DNA of 64,000 bases from assembly GCA_046483385.1 (NCBI GenBank), contig JAWODG010000152.1:17145-81144 (forward strand). The letters are read 5' to 3'. The notes under the pieces were generated by a model. The model did not search any database, had not been told where the DNA came from, and saw nothing but the letters and a program-made list of their open reading frames with translations. This DNA comes from B1Sed10-231 sp046483385 (GTDB lineage Bacteria > Planctomycetota > Brocadiia > SM23-32). Of the stretch, positions 9,243-18,170 are shown one piece after another (position 1 is the first letter of the stretch; each line of letters starts with the position of its first letter). The translations under genes were made by a program, and so were the position numbers.

Positions 9243-9264
9243 GCGGTTGAGGCTTCGACAGCGG

Positions 9265-9293
9265 TTGATGGTGTTGCGCCGCAAGTCTATAAT
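9265..9293 (+). promoter_or_regulatory. Sigma-70-like promoter for the GH36-like gene
   Basis: TTGATG, 17-base spacer, perfect TATAAT, about 50 bases before the likely transcript's start codon at 9351. Confidence 0.6.
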
Positions 9294-9350
9294 CCCCCCT
9301 CGTTCGCGCCACTTGCTCCGCCTTCACACGCCGTCCGCTCCGGGGGAACG

Positions 9351-11399
9351 ATGCACGAAGAAACGCTTGAAGACTGCTACTGCCGCTGGGACGAACAGAC
9401 GCTCGTCGTCGGAAACGACCTTATTGAAAGGGCTTATGACCTGTCCGAGGGTCTCATACGGCCAACAGCTCTGACGGACAAGGTGCGGGGCCGGGAATGG
9501 CTGCCGCCCGACTGTGACCGCGTCCTCTTCCGCCTGCCCGGCATGGAGGAAGAGCCCTTTGACGACCTTTCAGTCCGGGTGGACACGGACGACAACGGCG
9601 GGCTCTCGGCGGAGTTCCTGCGGGTCGCGCTCACGCTGACCTATCCCTCCTGCACCGTGACGACCACCCTGTCGATTCACCCTGGCGTGCCGGCCGCCTC
9701 GACCGCCCATCACCTGCGGGGGCGGCCCACCGAGCAGGAGACCGACGAACCCCCCGTCTGGGAGTTCCAGGGTAATCGCTCCATCGCCGGCGAGATGAAG
9801 AAGGCGCAGTGGCCGCGGCCCGACACGGTCGAGTCCCTGCCACTGCCGGGCAGCCACCTGCGCGCCCGCGCAGTGCAGCTTTTCGACGTCACGGACGTCT
9901 ATAACTGGCTGGTGCGGGAGGAGGACGTCCTGCTCTACGGCCCCGGCTTCGAAAAGCTGCGGGGCAACCTGCTGTTCGTGGAGGACACCGTCGAGCCGGC
10001 GGGGCTCTTCCTCGTCAAGAACGCGCCGAACCCGGTCGGCCAGCTCAACTACCACGGCTACGACTTCCACACGGCCGGCCGGGACGTGCTGGAGGTGCGC
10101 GGCACGGGCCTGCGGCCGAATGAACTCGACCCGGACCGCGCCCTCCCCTGCTACGGCTGCACCGTGGGCATCTACGACCCCACCGCCGAACTCGGCGCCG
10201 AGCGCGCCCTGCGACGCTGGCACGACGCCGTGGACCACCGCGTGCCGGAGCGCGACACCTACATCCTGGCCAACACGTGGGGCAACCGCTCGCGCGACAC
10301 GAAGGTCTGCGCCGAGTTCATGAAGGCCGAGATGGACCGCGCGGCCGAGCTGGGCGTCGACGTCTGCCAGATAGACTACGGCTGGCAGCGGGGTTCGACC
10401 ACCGATCCAGCCGACGGCGTGGTGGACAAAAGCGACCGCTACCGGGACAAAAGGAGCGACTTCTGGCAGATCCGCAGCGACCGCTTCCCGGAGGAGTTCG
10501 AAGACGTTGCCGCGTACGGAAGGGAGTGCGGCGTCAAGCTGGGCGTCTGGTTCGCGCCGGACGACTGGAACCACTTCGCCGACTGGGAGCGCGACCGCCA
10601 CCGACTGGTGGAGCTGCACGAACAGTGCGGGGTCAGCCACTTCAAGCTGGACATCTTCGACATCGAGAGCAAGCTGGGAGAGGACCGGCTCGTGCGCATG
10701 CTCGAAGGGATCATGTCCGGCACCGACGGCCGCGCCGCCCTGCAGATGGACCTGACCATGTGCCGACGGCTCGGGTTCTTCTACCACCCCGAGATCGGCG
10801 AGATATTCCTCGAGAACCGCTACACCGACTGGGGCAACTACTACCCCCACTACACGCTGCGCAACCTGTGGCAGCTCTCGCGCTTCGTGCCGTCGCGCCG
10901 CCTGCAGATGGAGTTTCTGGACCTGGACCGCAACCCCGACAACTACCCGGACGACCCGCTGGCCCCCCACCGCTACCCCCCCGATTACGCGTTCGCGACG
11001 ACCATGGTAGGACAGCCGCTGGCTTGGATGGAGCTGAGCGAGCTGGACGAGGAGGAAGTGGCGGCGCTCAAGCCCATCATCGCCGCATACAGCAGCGAGC
11101 GCGAACGGCTGTTCGATTGCGAGATATGGCCCATCGGCGAGGAGCCGTCCGGCACCTCGTGGACCGGCTTCCAGGCCCTGCACCCGGACGGCGGCGGCTA
11201 CCTGCTGCTCTTCCGGGAGATGAACGACAGGCCGGAGGCGGCCTTCACCCTGCACGACCTGCGTGACTGTTCGCTGGAACTGGAGGTCTGCCACGGGCCG
11301 GGCTTCGGGTCCGACGGACGGGTGGACGACGACGGCAGGCTCACCGTGCGGCTGGCCGAACCGCGCTCCTACGCCTTCGTCCGTTACGGGGCGCCGTGA
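9351..11399 (+). CDS. Alpha-galactosidase-like glycoside hydrolase (GH36/clan GH-D type)
   Basis: 682 residues, no signal peptide, so probably cytoplasmic. The N-terminal half is a beta-sandwich-like domain; a TIM barrel begins near residue 310 (DTYILANTWGNRS). Clan GH-D features follow: VCQIDYGWQRG, LGVWFAPDDW, and HFKLDIFDIES, where Asp434 in KLD is the expected nucleophile. A C-terminal beta domain closes the protein. The family cleaves alpha-galactosides and related sugars by a retaining mechanism. The exact substrate cannot be read here, and an alpha-N-acetylgalactosaminidase or other GH36 subgroup is possible. Single-gene unit behind a good promoter. Confidence 0.8.
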   Translation: MHEETLEDCYCRWDEQTLVVGNDLIERAYDLSEGLIRPTALTDKVRGREWLPPDCDRVLFRLPGMEEEPFDDLSVRVDTDDNGGLSAEFLRVALTLTYPSCTVTTTLSIHPGVPAASTAHHLRGRPTEQETDEPPVWEFQGNRSIAGEMKKAQWPRPDTVESLPLPGSHLRARAVQLFDVTDVYNWLVREEDVLLYGPGFEKLRGNLLFVEDTVEPAGLFLVKNAPNPVGQLNYHGYDFHTAGRDVLEVRGTGLRPNELDPDRALPCYGCTVGIYDPTAELGAERALRRWHDAVDHRVPERDTYILANTWGNRSRDTKVCAEFMKAEMDRAAELGVDVCQIDYGWQRGSTTDPADGVVDKSDRYRDKRSDFWQIRSDRFPEEFEDVAAYGRECGVKLGVWFAPDDWNHFADWERDRHRLVELHEQCGVSHFKLDIFDIESKLGEDRLVRMLEGIMSGTDGRAALQMDLTMCRRLGFFYHPEIGEIFLENRYTDWGNYYPHYTLRNLWQLSRFVPSRRLQMEFLDLDRNPDNYPDDPLAPHRYPPDYAFATTMVGQPLAWMELSELDEEEVAALKPIIAAYSSERERLFDCEIWPIGEEPSGTSWTGFQALHPDGGGYLLLFREMNDRPEAAFTLHDLRDCSLELEVCHGPGFGSDGRVDDDGRLTVRLAEPRSYAFVRYGAP

Positions 11400-11440
11400 G
11401 CTTGGCGTCGGACAGAAAGGAATCGCCGGGACCCGAATAT

Positions 11441-11492
11441 GGAGTGCGGCAGCCATGCTGCCGCTTTGTGTCTAGCGAAGCCATGCTTCGCC
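11441..11492 (+). repeat. Twin hairpin repeat with CAT loops
   Basis: Two adjacent perfect hairpins, each with loop CAT: GCGGCAGC/GCTGCCGC (11446-11464, then TTT) and GCGAAGC/GCTTCGC (11475-11491). The first is preceded by TGGAGTGCG, also found at 30242-30250. The repeat lies in the 183-base gap between two convergent genes, where it may also stop transcription. The rest of the gap (11493-11582) shows nothing I recognise. Confidence 0.6.
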
Positions 11493-11582
11493 TTCAAGGA
11501 ACTCTATGAGCAGGCACGGTCTGGACGGCTTTCGCCTTCTACCTGCGCCGCATTTGCTTTGGTCGCTGGCCGAGACAATGCG

Positions 11583-13313
11583 CTACGGCGTCTCCCCGGC
11601 CTGTCCGGTCATGCCGAGGGCGCGGCGGGCGACTTCGCTGTCGGGGTAGCGCTGCAGCAGGCGACGCGCCGTTTGCTGAGCCTCGCGTATGCGGCCCAGC
11701 TCCCACAGCGCCACCACGTAGTGTTCGAGAATGGTCTGGTTGGCGCCGGCGGCGCGCAGCGTCTTCTCCAGCCGCTCCAGTGCCTCCCCGGGGCGGTCCT
11801 CCCGCAGGTAAAGCAGCGCGGAGCGCTCGGTCAACCGCGCGATGCGCGGCCACAGGTCCGCAGCCTCGCCCAGCATCCGGGCCGCGTCCAGCGGTCGATC
11901 GTGCTCCTCCAGCACCCGGGCATTGCTCAGGTACTCGTTCGGGCGTAGCGGACACGATATCTCCGGCTTGCCGATGGGCGGGCGGGGCCAGAAGAGAGCG
12001 GCGAGCACGGCCGCCGCCACCGCCGCTATCCCCAGCGCACGCCAGCGCTTACCCCTGGCCAGATGCACCACCGACGCCACCGCGCCGCCTCCGAAGACCG
12101 CCAGCCACCCGAGGAACGGCAGCTTGTAGCGCCCCACCACGAATACCACGATGATGGACGCCGCGAAGGCCGCCGCGAAGGCATACATGGGAAGGAGCCG
12201 ACGCCAGTCGCGTGCGGTCAATCCCACCCCGAGGAACCCCAGCACGTAGAGAACCAACGGCCCCACGGTGAAGAAACGCACGCTGGCCACCTGCCGCCGG
12301 GCGAAGTGGTAGTTGCCGTTGTCCGGCACGTCCCACGCGTTGAAGAACAGCGCCGTCTTCCGCAGCATCGTCGGGACGATGGAGAGCGGCCGCTCGGCCA
12401 GCTCCGACTTCAGGCGGTCCATCCAGAACGGACCGTCACGGTACGAGTGTCGTATCTCGTCGAACCCCGGCGGATAGCTGAAGATGCCGGGTGCGCCGGG
12501 CACGTTGCCGATGTACAGCAGCACCGGGCCGTTGGTGGTCAGCGTCCATCGGTCGTGCATCAGGCCGTTGCGGACGACGAACGGACTCACCACGATGACC
12601 GCCCCCAACACCACAAGCCCCGCCGCGGCCGCGGCCCGCCGGCGTATCCTCCGGAACAGCGTCAGTCCGACCACGACGGCCAGCGCGCCGGCCAACAGCA
12701 GGTTGCTGGTGCGCCCCACGGCGGCCACCCCGAAAAGCAGCCCCGGCAGCAGCCATCGCCACAGCGGCACCCTGTTCCCGTCCCGCGCCCGCAGCCACCA
12801 CTCCACCAGCAGCCACAGCCCGCCCAAACACAACGCGGTCAGCAGCGAGTCCACCAGCAGCAGCGACTCGTAGTATAGCTGTGGCCCGTTAAGCGCCATC
12901 AGCAGTCCGGCCGCCAGACCGGCCCAGTGGCCGAAAAGCCTGCGCCCCAGACCGGCCGCGCAGACGGCAGCGGCCACGCCGAAAAACCCGTTCAGCACCA
13001 CTCCGGCCAGCACGTTCCCCGGCCCGCCCAGCAGATAGACGCCCGCCAGCAGGTAGGGGTAGAGCGGCGTGTAGTAGAAAACGCCTCGTTCCCGGCTAAG
13101 CACGTCCCCGCCCGCGATCTCCTGCGCCCACTCATTGTAGGTGTGCATGTCGAGCCCGGGCAGCGTCTCGGTATGCAGCGGCAGATCGTGCATGATGCCG
13201 GCGAAGCAGATCACCCGCACCGCCGCCGCGACGAGTGCCACAACCAGCAGCAGGCGCCACAGGGAAGGCTCCCGCTCGGTGCCCGCTTCCGGAGTGCCCT
13301 CGGCCTCAGACAT
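11583..13313 (-). CDS. GT39/ArnT-like membrane glycosyltransferase with C-terminal TPR-like region
   Basis: 576 residues. About 11 membrane helices begin at residue 18. The first external loop holds GLDMHTYNEWAQ, the acidic-loop position where GT-C enzymes keep their catalytic Asp, and the next loop has FYYTPLYPYLLA. The last 120 residues are soluble and helical (NEYLSNARVLEEHDRPLDAA and so on), resembling tetratricopeptide units. GT-C enzymes move a sugar from a polyprenyl-phosphate carrier onto an acceptor outside the inner membrane. Its start overlaps the end of the UbiA-like gene by eight bases, and that gene could help supply the lipid-linked donor. Confidence 0.82.
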   Translation of the reverse strand: MSEAEGTPEAGTEREPSLWRLLLVVALVAAAVRVICFAGIMHDLPLHTETLPGLDMHTYNEWAQEIAGGDVLSRERGVFYYTPLYPYLLAGVYLLGGPGNVLAGVVLNGFFGVAAAVCAAGLGRRLFGHWAGLAAGLLMALNGPQLYYESLLLVDSLLTALCLGGLWLLVEWWLRARDGNRVPLWRWLLPGLLFGVAAVGRTSNLLLAGALAVVVGLTLFRRIRRRAAAAAGLVVLGAVIVVSPFVVRNGLMHDRWTLTTNGPVLLYIGNVPGAPGIFSYPPGFDEIRHSYRDGPFWMDRLKSELAERPLSIVPTMLRKTALFFNAWDVPDNGNYHFARRQVASVRFFTVGPLVLYVLGFLGVGLTARDWRRLLPMYAFAAAFAASIIVVFVVGRYKLPFLGWLAVFGGGAVASVVHLARGKRWRALGIAAVAAAVLAALFWPRPPIGKPEISCPLRPNEYLSNARVLEEHDRPLDAARMLGEAADLWPRIARLTERSALLYLREDRPGEALERLEKTLRAAGANQTILEHYVVALWELGRIREAQQTARRLLQRYPDSEVARRALGMTGQAGETP

Positions 13314-14181
13314 AGATGATCACCCCGACCACGATCGCCCAGAGCAGCACGTCCAGCAGCAGGGGCATGTCGGAGATGAGCACGTCCTCCGGCTGCCCGC
13401 CCGAGCCCCGCTGGTGAACCAGGTAGAGGTAGCGGAAGATGCCGTAGAGCACGAACGGGACGGTGAACACGAGGCTGCGGCCCCCCACCCGCGCCACCGT
13501 CGCGTCGGCCATGGTGTAGAGCGTGTAGGCCACCACGGTCGAGGCTGTGACGATGGAGATCATCTGGTCCAGCAGATGCGTGCTGTATTCGCCCAGCACG
13601 GGCCGGTGCCCCTCGGCGCCCTCCACCAGCAGCGCCAGCTCGTGGCGCCGCTTGCAGAGGGCCAGAAAGAGTGCCAGAAGCGTGGTGCAGATGATGAGCC
13701 ACGAGGAGAACTCCACACCGATGACCACCGCCCCTGCCACCGCGCGCAGCACGAAGGAGGCGGCGATGGCGAAGATATCGAGGATGACCACGTGCTTCAG
13801 CACAACCGAATAGCCAGCCTGCAGGGCCACATAGGTGAAGGCCACCCAGAAGAACGGGCGTCCGAGCCACCACGACAGGGCCAGAGACGCCACACCCACG
13901 ACCGCCGCCGCGACGCCCGCGGCCCGCACGGACAACTCACCCGCCGCGACCGGTCGGGACGATTTGGCCGGATGGCGGCGGTCCTGCTCGACGTCCAGAA
14001 TGTCGTTGAGGATGTAGCTCGCCCCGGACAGCCCGCAGAAGGCAACGAACGCCCCCGCGACGCGCGCCAGCAGGTCCGGCTCCAGGACGTTGCCGGAGAA
14101 CAGGATGGCGGCGAAGACGAACAGGTTCTTCGTCCACTGCCGGGGCCGCAGGCTTCTGAGGAGCGCAGTGAGGGTCGTCAT
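13306..14181 (-). CDS. UbiA-type prenyltransferase, probably decaprenyl-phosphate phosphoribosyltransferase-like
   Basis: 291 residues from the ATG at 14181 (GGTGGGACC upstream). Longer in-frame starts exist but fall in repeat DNA. About eight membrane helices. The Asp-rich motif NDILDVEQDRRHPAKSSRP with IA/VAxG fits the DPPR-synthase branch of the UbiA superfamily, which transfers phosphoribose from PRPP to decaprenyl phosphate, the first step to a lipid-linked pentose. It is translationally coupled to the downstream GT39-like gene. The oxidase and reductase partners (DprE1/E2) are not in the window, so the product could be a different lipid-linked sugar. Confidence 0.85.
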   Translation of the reverse strand: MTTLTALLRSLRPRQWTKNLFVFAAILFSGNVLEPDLLARVAGAFVAFCGLSGASYILNDILDVEQDRRHPAKSSRPVAAGELSVRAAGVAAAVVGVASLALSWWLGRPFFWVAFTYVALQAGYSVVLKHVVILDIFAIAASFVLRAVAGAVVIGVEFSSWLIICTTLLALFLALCKRRHELALLVEGAEGHRPVLGEYSTHLLDQMISIVTASTVVAYTLYTMADATVARVGGRSLVFTVPFVLYGIFRYLYLVHQRGSGGQPEDVLISDMPLLLDVLLWAIVVGVIIYV

Positions 14182-14529
14182 GCCGGTCCCACCGGGGAAT
14201 TGGGTCCCCCGAATCCTATCCCCTGAGGCCCGGCATATCAAGCAGGAGAGCCCGCGCCCGCGGCAACAAGGCATGGCGAACACCTGCAACGGGGAGCAAC
14301 TGTAAGAGCACGAGCCTCCTTCGTCCCGCATGCGCGTGACTACGGAGCCCAAGGAGCGAGCACGAAAACGGCAAAGCCAGCCCGCCGGATGGCGGGCGAC
14401 AGGGGTTAGCCCCGGACGCAAGTCCGGGGGAAGCCGGCGTAGAAAGAAGAAACAGTCCGCCGCATGGCGGACGGCACAATCGGCGCACACCAAACGGCGA
14501 GCAAGGACACGAGGGGCCGAGGCCGCGCC
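14182..14529. other. Intergenic region filled with repeats
   Basis: 348 bases between topA (ends 14530) and the UbiA-like gene (starts 14181), both on the minus strand. It carries the hairpin repeat at 14381-14472 and a GGCGAGCAAGGACACGAGGG phrase near 14500 that recurs at 32745 and, degraded, at 43758. No credible gene is seen on either strand. Confidence 0.6.
14381..14472 (+). repeat. Dispersed hairpin repeat, copy 1
   Basis: Three hairpins in a row: CCCGCC/GGCGGG (loop GGAT), CCCCGGAC/GTCCGGGG (loop GCAA), and GTCCGCC/GGCGGAC (loop GCAT). The first 52 bases match 32632-32683 with only four differences, all of them in loops or linkers. The stretch 14422-14440 is also repeated exactly at 22330-22348. 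Confidence 0.75.
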
Positions 14530-17085
14530 CTACTCTTCGCTCTTCTTCTGCGGGGCCGGTTTGGTGAACTCGCACTCGGGGTAGCGGGTGCAGCCGTAGT
14601 AGGCTTCGCCGTCCTCGGAGACCTTCTTGATGAGCTTGCCGTCGCAGTCCTCCTCCGGGCAATCCTTCGGCTTGCCGGGGAGCTGCCACGTATTGCGGCA
14701 GCGGGGGAAACCGCTGCAGGACAGGAACCGCCCGTAGCGCCCCCAGCGCAACATCATCGGGCGGTCGCACTTCTCGCACCGCTCGACGGTCGGCTGGGCA
14801 TCGGGCAAGTCGCCCTTCGGCAGGGATGCCGTACCTTCGCATTCGGGATATTTCGTGCAGCCGAGGAACAATCCGCGCCGGCTGCGCTTCAGGGCCATCG
14901 GCGCGCCGCATTCCCCGCACGGCGGCAGAACGTCGTCGGGGATTTCGGTCTTCTCGAGGGCCTCCTGCACCGTCAGAAGCGGCAGGCGATTGCGACAGCG
15001 GGAGCAGACCAGCCGGTCGTTCTCCTCGTCGAGCTGCATGTTGCGGTCGCAGCGGGGACAGGCGAACCGGGTCGGCGTGCGCGGGGCCAGGTCAACCGGC
15101 TGCCCCTCGTCGTCGATGCCCTTGATGTTGCGACAGTCGGGGTAGGCCGAGCAGGCCAGGTACTCCCGCCCCCGGCGCCCTTTGCGTTTGACGAGCGGCG
15201 CGCCGCACTTGTCGCACTTGAACTCGGTCTCCTCGACCTCCTCCGGCTCCACGCTCTCGGTGTAGTCGCACTCCGGGAACTCGGGGCAGCCGAGGAACTT
15301 GCCGCCGTTCCTCTTGCTGAACCGCACCACCAGCTTCTCGCCGTGCTCCGGGCAGGTCCTGTCGCTGACCTTCTCCGACTCCGGGAGTTCCATCTCCTCT
15401 TCGGCGCGCTCGAGGTCCTTGCTGAACTGTTCGTAGAACTCCTCCAGCACGCTCCGCCACGGTCGCTTGCCCTCCTCCACCTCGTCGAGTTCTTCCTCCA
15501 TGTGGCTGGTGAAGTCGGGGTCCATCTCGCGGGGGAAGTATTCGACCAGCAGGTCCGTGACGACCTTGCCCAGCTCGCTCGGCACCAACGCCCGGCCGTC
15601 GCGGTTCACGTAGTGACGGCGCAACAGCGTAGCGATGGTGGGAGCATAGGTGCTGGGTCGGCCGATGCCCCGCCGCTCCAGCTCCCGCACCAGAGACGCC
15701 TCGGTAAACCGGGAGGGCGGCTGGGTGAAGTGCTGCGACGGGGTCAGTTCGCGCAGGTCAAGGTCCTCACCGGCCTCCAGTTCAGGAAGCATCTGGTCGT
15801 CGTCTTCTTTGTTCGGCCGCAGCACCCGCAGGTTGCCGTCGAAGACCATCTGCCGGCCCTTCGCCCGGAACAGACCGGGCCCGGCCGTGATCTCCGCCGT
15901 CCTGACCTTGTAGCGGGCCGGCTCCATCTGGCTGGCCACGAAGCGGCGCCATATCAGGTCGTAGAGCTTGAACTGGTCGCGGCTGAGGTATTGCTTAATG
16001 TCCTCGGGCCGGCGCGAGACATCCGTGGGCCGGATGGCTTCGTGGGCCGCCTGGGCACCCTTGGGGCTTTTGAAGCGGTTCGGCTTCTTCGGCAGGTAGG
16101 CGTCCCCGTAGCCCGCCTTTATGTGCTCCCGGCAGGCGGCCAGGGCCTGCTTGGCCACGCGGGTCGAGTCGGTTCGCATGTAGGTTATGAGTCCGGTGGC
16201 CTCCTCGCCTATCTCGATGCCCTCGTAGAGGCCCTGCGCGACACGCATCGTGCGGTCCGCGCTGAAGCCGAGGCGCGAGTTGGCCGAGCGCTGCATGGTG
16301 CTGGTGATGAAGGGCGGATAGACGCGGGAATTGGTCATCGTCTCGCTGACGTCGGTCACGAGATAGTCCTGCTCCCCCAGCATCTCGACCACTTCCTCGG
16401 CGCGCTCCCTGGAGGGGATGCTGAGGTCCTCGTCGTTCAGCTTGACCAACTCGGCCTCGAAGGTGGTCTTGCCGTCGGCCCGTGCCAGCAGCGCGGCGAT
16501 CTCCCAGTATTCTTCCGGCTCGAACGCCTCGCGTTCGCGCTCTCTCTCCACGATCAGGCGCAGGGCCACGCTCTGGACCCTGCCGGCGCTCAGGCCCCTG
16601 ACCAGCACTCCGCTGATGAGCGGGCTCAGCGCGTAGCCGACGATGCGGTCCAGTATGCGGCGGGCCTGCTGGGCGTCCACGAGGTTCAGGTCGATGTCGC
16701 GGGGATGCCGGAACGCCTCGCGGATGGCGTCGCGGGTGATCTCGTTGAAGGTGACGCGCTTGACCTGCTCCTCGGGCACCTCGAGGACGTGCTTCAGGTG
16801 CCACGCGATGGCCTCCCCTTCGCGGTCGGGATCGGGCGCCAGGAAGACCTCGTCAACGTTCTTCGCGGCCTTGCGGAGCTGCCCCACAACCTTCCGGCTG
16901 CCGGGCATAATCTGGTAGGTCGGCTCGAAGCCGTTCTCGACGTCCACCGCGTAACGGTCCTTCGGGTTCTTGGGCAGGTCGCGGATGTGCCCGCTGGAGG
17001 CCTTTACCTCGTAGCCCTTTCCCAGGTACCGGGCGATGGTGTTGGCCTTCGCGTTCGATTCAACTATAACTATTTTATCTGCCAT
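14530..17085 (-). CDS. topA: DNA topoisomerase I
   Basis: Type IA topoisomerase that relaxes negative supercoils by single-strand passage; 851 residues. TOPRIM domain at the N-terminus (KIVIVESNAKANTIARYLG; acidic triad region APDPDREGEAIAWHL). The active-site Tyr is residue 302 in ITYMRTDSTRV, and SAGRVQSVALRLIVEREREI-type sequence follows the TOPRIM. The C-terminus from about 585 has six four-Cys zinc-ribbon units (starting CPEHGEK, CDKCGAP, CPRCDRN, CGECGAP, CEKCDRP, CPEEDCDG), more than the usual three to five. Isolated housekeeping gene. Confidence 0.97.
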   Translation of the reverse strand: MADKIVIVESNAKANTIARYLGKGYEVKASSGHIRDLPKNPKDRYAVDVENGFEPTYQIMPGSRKVVGQLRKAAKNVDEVFLAPDPDREGEAIAWHLKHVLEVPEEQVKRVTFNEITRDAIREAFRHPRDIDLNLVDAQQARRILDRIVGYALSPLISGVLVRGLSAGRVQSVALRLIVEREREREAFEPEEYWEIAALLARADGKTTFEAELVKLNDEDLSIPSRERAEEVVEMLGEQDYLVTDVSETMTNSRVYPPFITSTMQRSANSRLGFSADRTMRVAQGLYEGIEIGEEATGLITYMRTDSTRVAKQALAACREHIKAGYGDAYLPKKPNRFKSPKGAQAAHEAIRPTDVSRRPEDIKQYLSRDQFKLYDLIWRRFVASQMEPARYKVRTAEITAGPGLFRAKGRQMVFDGNLRVLRPNKEDDDQMLPELEAGEDLDLRELTPSQHFTQPPSRFTEASLVRELERRGIGRPSTYAPTIATLLRRHYVNRDGRALVPSELGKVVTDLLVEYFPREMDPDFTSHMEEELDEVEEGKRPWRSVLEEFYEQFSKDLERAEEEMELPESEKVSDRTCPEHGEKLVVRFSKRNGGKFLGCPEFPECDYTESVEPEEVEETEFKCDKCGAPLVKRKGRRGREYLACSAYPDCRNIKGIDDEGQPVDLAPRTPTRFACPRCDRNMQLDEENDRLVCSRCRNRLPLLTVQEALEKTEIPDDVLPPCGECGAPMALKRSRRGLFLGCTKYPECEGTASLPKGDLPDAQPTVERCEKCDRPMMLRWGRYGRFLSCSGFPRCRNTWQLPGKPKDCPEEDCDGKLIKKVSEDGEAYYGCTRYPECEFTKPAPQKKSEE

Positions 17086-17169
17086 GATGGGGTCGGTTAT
17101 ACTCTGTTTTTCGGGTGGGGAAACGCCCGATTGTAGAGGCAGCCCCTCCGCCCTGTCAACTCAGCCATT

Positions 17170-17199
17170 TTGACCGGCCTGCCTCCCGACGCGTACAAT
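17170..17199 (+). promoter_or_regulatory. Sigma-70-like promoter for the deacetylase gene
   Basis: TTGACC, 18-base spacer, TACAAT (5 of 6 at both boxes), about 36 bases before the start at 17235. Confidence 0.6.
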
Positions 17200-17234
17200 G
17201 GCATCCTACCAGAGAATTCCCGGAGGCAAAACCC

Positions 17235-18098
17235 ATGGCGTCCGATTCACGGTTGTTTGTGGCCCTTACCGTTGACGTGGATCCGGACGCCAACCGCGCC
17301 GTCGAGGGACGGCCCGACGCCGTAAGCCCCGAGGGAGAGGCCACTTTCAACGCCACGCTGGAAGGCCTACGCGACCTGCGAGGTGTTCTTCAGGACCGCG
17401 TGCTGCCCGCCACCTTTTTCTGGGAGGGCCGCACGCTGCACGAGCTGGCGGTCCGGGATGCTCGGCTGATCGACAGTTTGCGGCGAAACCGGGCGTTGGA
17501 ACACGGATGCCACGGTTACCAGCACGAGGACTTCGCGGGAAGGGAAAGCGGTCGGGCGCTCTCCCTGGAGCAAATACGAGGGGCTTTGCAGAAGGCGGAA
17601 GCCGCCGTCCAGGAGCATCTTGGCGACCGTCCCACGGCTTTCCGAGCCCCCTACTGTCGCCTGACCGACGAGCTTGTACAGGTGCTCGACGAACGCAATT
17701 ACACGTACGACGCCAGCCTGACGCGTCGAGCCGGGGCGGACTGGTCGCTTCGGCCCCGGCGCCTGCGGGACGGCCCCGTGTGGGAGCTTGCGCTCTGCCA
17801 GGCCTCAGACCGGGACGGCCGGGCCATCTCCGGCTACCTCTGGCAGCTTCTGGAAGGCAATCGGCCCGTGGACGACTACGTGCGGATGGTGGGGGAGCTG
17901 GTCGGCCCTTGCGGGGGCGGTCTGCTTCAGATAGCGCTCCACCCCTGGCACCTGCGGGTGAAGGCCGACGGCTGCCCAGCGGACGAAGCCAACGCGGATA
18001 TGGTGGCCGGATTACTCGATGAGATAGGGGCTATCGATGGGGTTTGCTTGACCACGAACGCCGGCTACCTGGCCCGTTTCGAGCGCAGCAAGGTTTGA
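17235..18098 (+). CDS. Polysaccharide deacetylase (NodB homology domain)
   Basis: 287 residues from the ATG at 17235, which has GGAGG nine bases upstream. CE4 motifs are visible: TVDVD (metal/base Asp region, residue about 12-16), HGCHGYQHEDF (the His-x3/4-His metal site) and RAPYCR. No signal peptide, so a cytoplasmic role is likely. Members remove acetyl groups from sugars or act on related amides; the substrate here is unknown. The stop codon lies inside the -35 box of the next promoter. Confidence 0.85.
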   Translation: MASDSRLFVALTVDVDPDANRAVEGRPDAVSPEGEATFNATLEGLRDLRGVLQDRVLPATFFWEGRTLHELAVRDARLIDSLRRNRALEHGCHGYQHEDFAGRESGRALSLEQIRGALQKAEAAVQEHLGDRPTAFRAPYCRLTDELVQVLDERNYTYDASLTRRAGADWSLRPRRLRDGPVWELALCQASDRDGRAISGYLWQLLEGNRPVDDYVRMVGELVGPCGGGLLQIALHPWHLRVKADGCPADEANADMVAGLLDEIGAIDGVCLTTNAGYLARFERSKV

Positions 18099-18123
18099 CA
18101 CTTCCCGGGTGTCTGCCTATAAT
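18095..18123 (+). promoter_or_regulatory. Perfect-consensus sigma-70 promoter
   Basis: TTGACA, 17-base spacer, TATAAT: an exact match at both hexamers with ideal spacing. The -35 overlaps the TGA stop of the deacetylase gene. A leader of about 40 bases would reach the start at 18171. Confidence 0.8.
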
Positions 18124-18170
18124 GAGGAAGCGCGTCAGAGTCCGTTGTGGAGTGCATCTGGGGCATGAGA

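Noticed and set aside
8018..9250. Arg/Pro-rich plus-strand frame within the DUF2207 gene.
   Set aside because: Overlapping frame with arginine-dominated low-complexity sequence, ending in an Arg run that mirrors the real Gly tail.
9570..11456. 628-codon antisense frame opposite the GH36-like gene.
   Set aside because: No motifs or binding site; a mirror of the coding strand's codon bias.
11400..11582. Short frame starting MECGSHAAAL as a possible gene.
   Set aside because: It is produced by the twin hairpin repeat and has no coding character.
14464..17136. 890-codon plus-strand frame opposite topA.
   Set aside because: Antisense of a fully convincing topoisomerase I.
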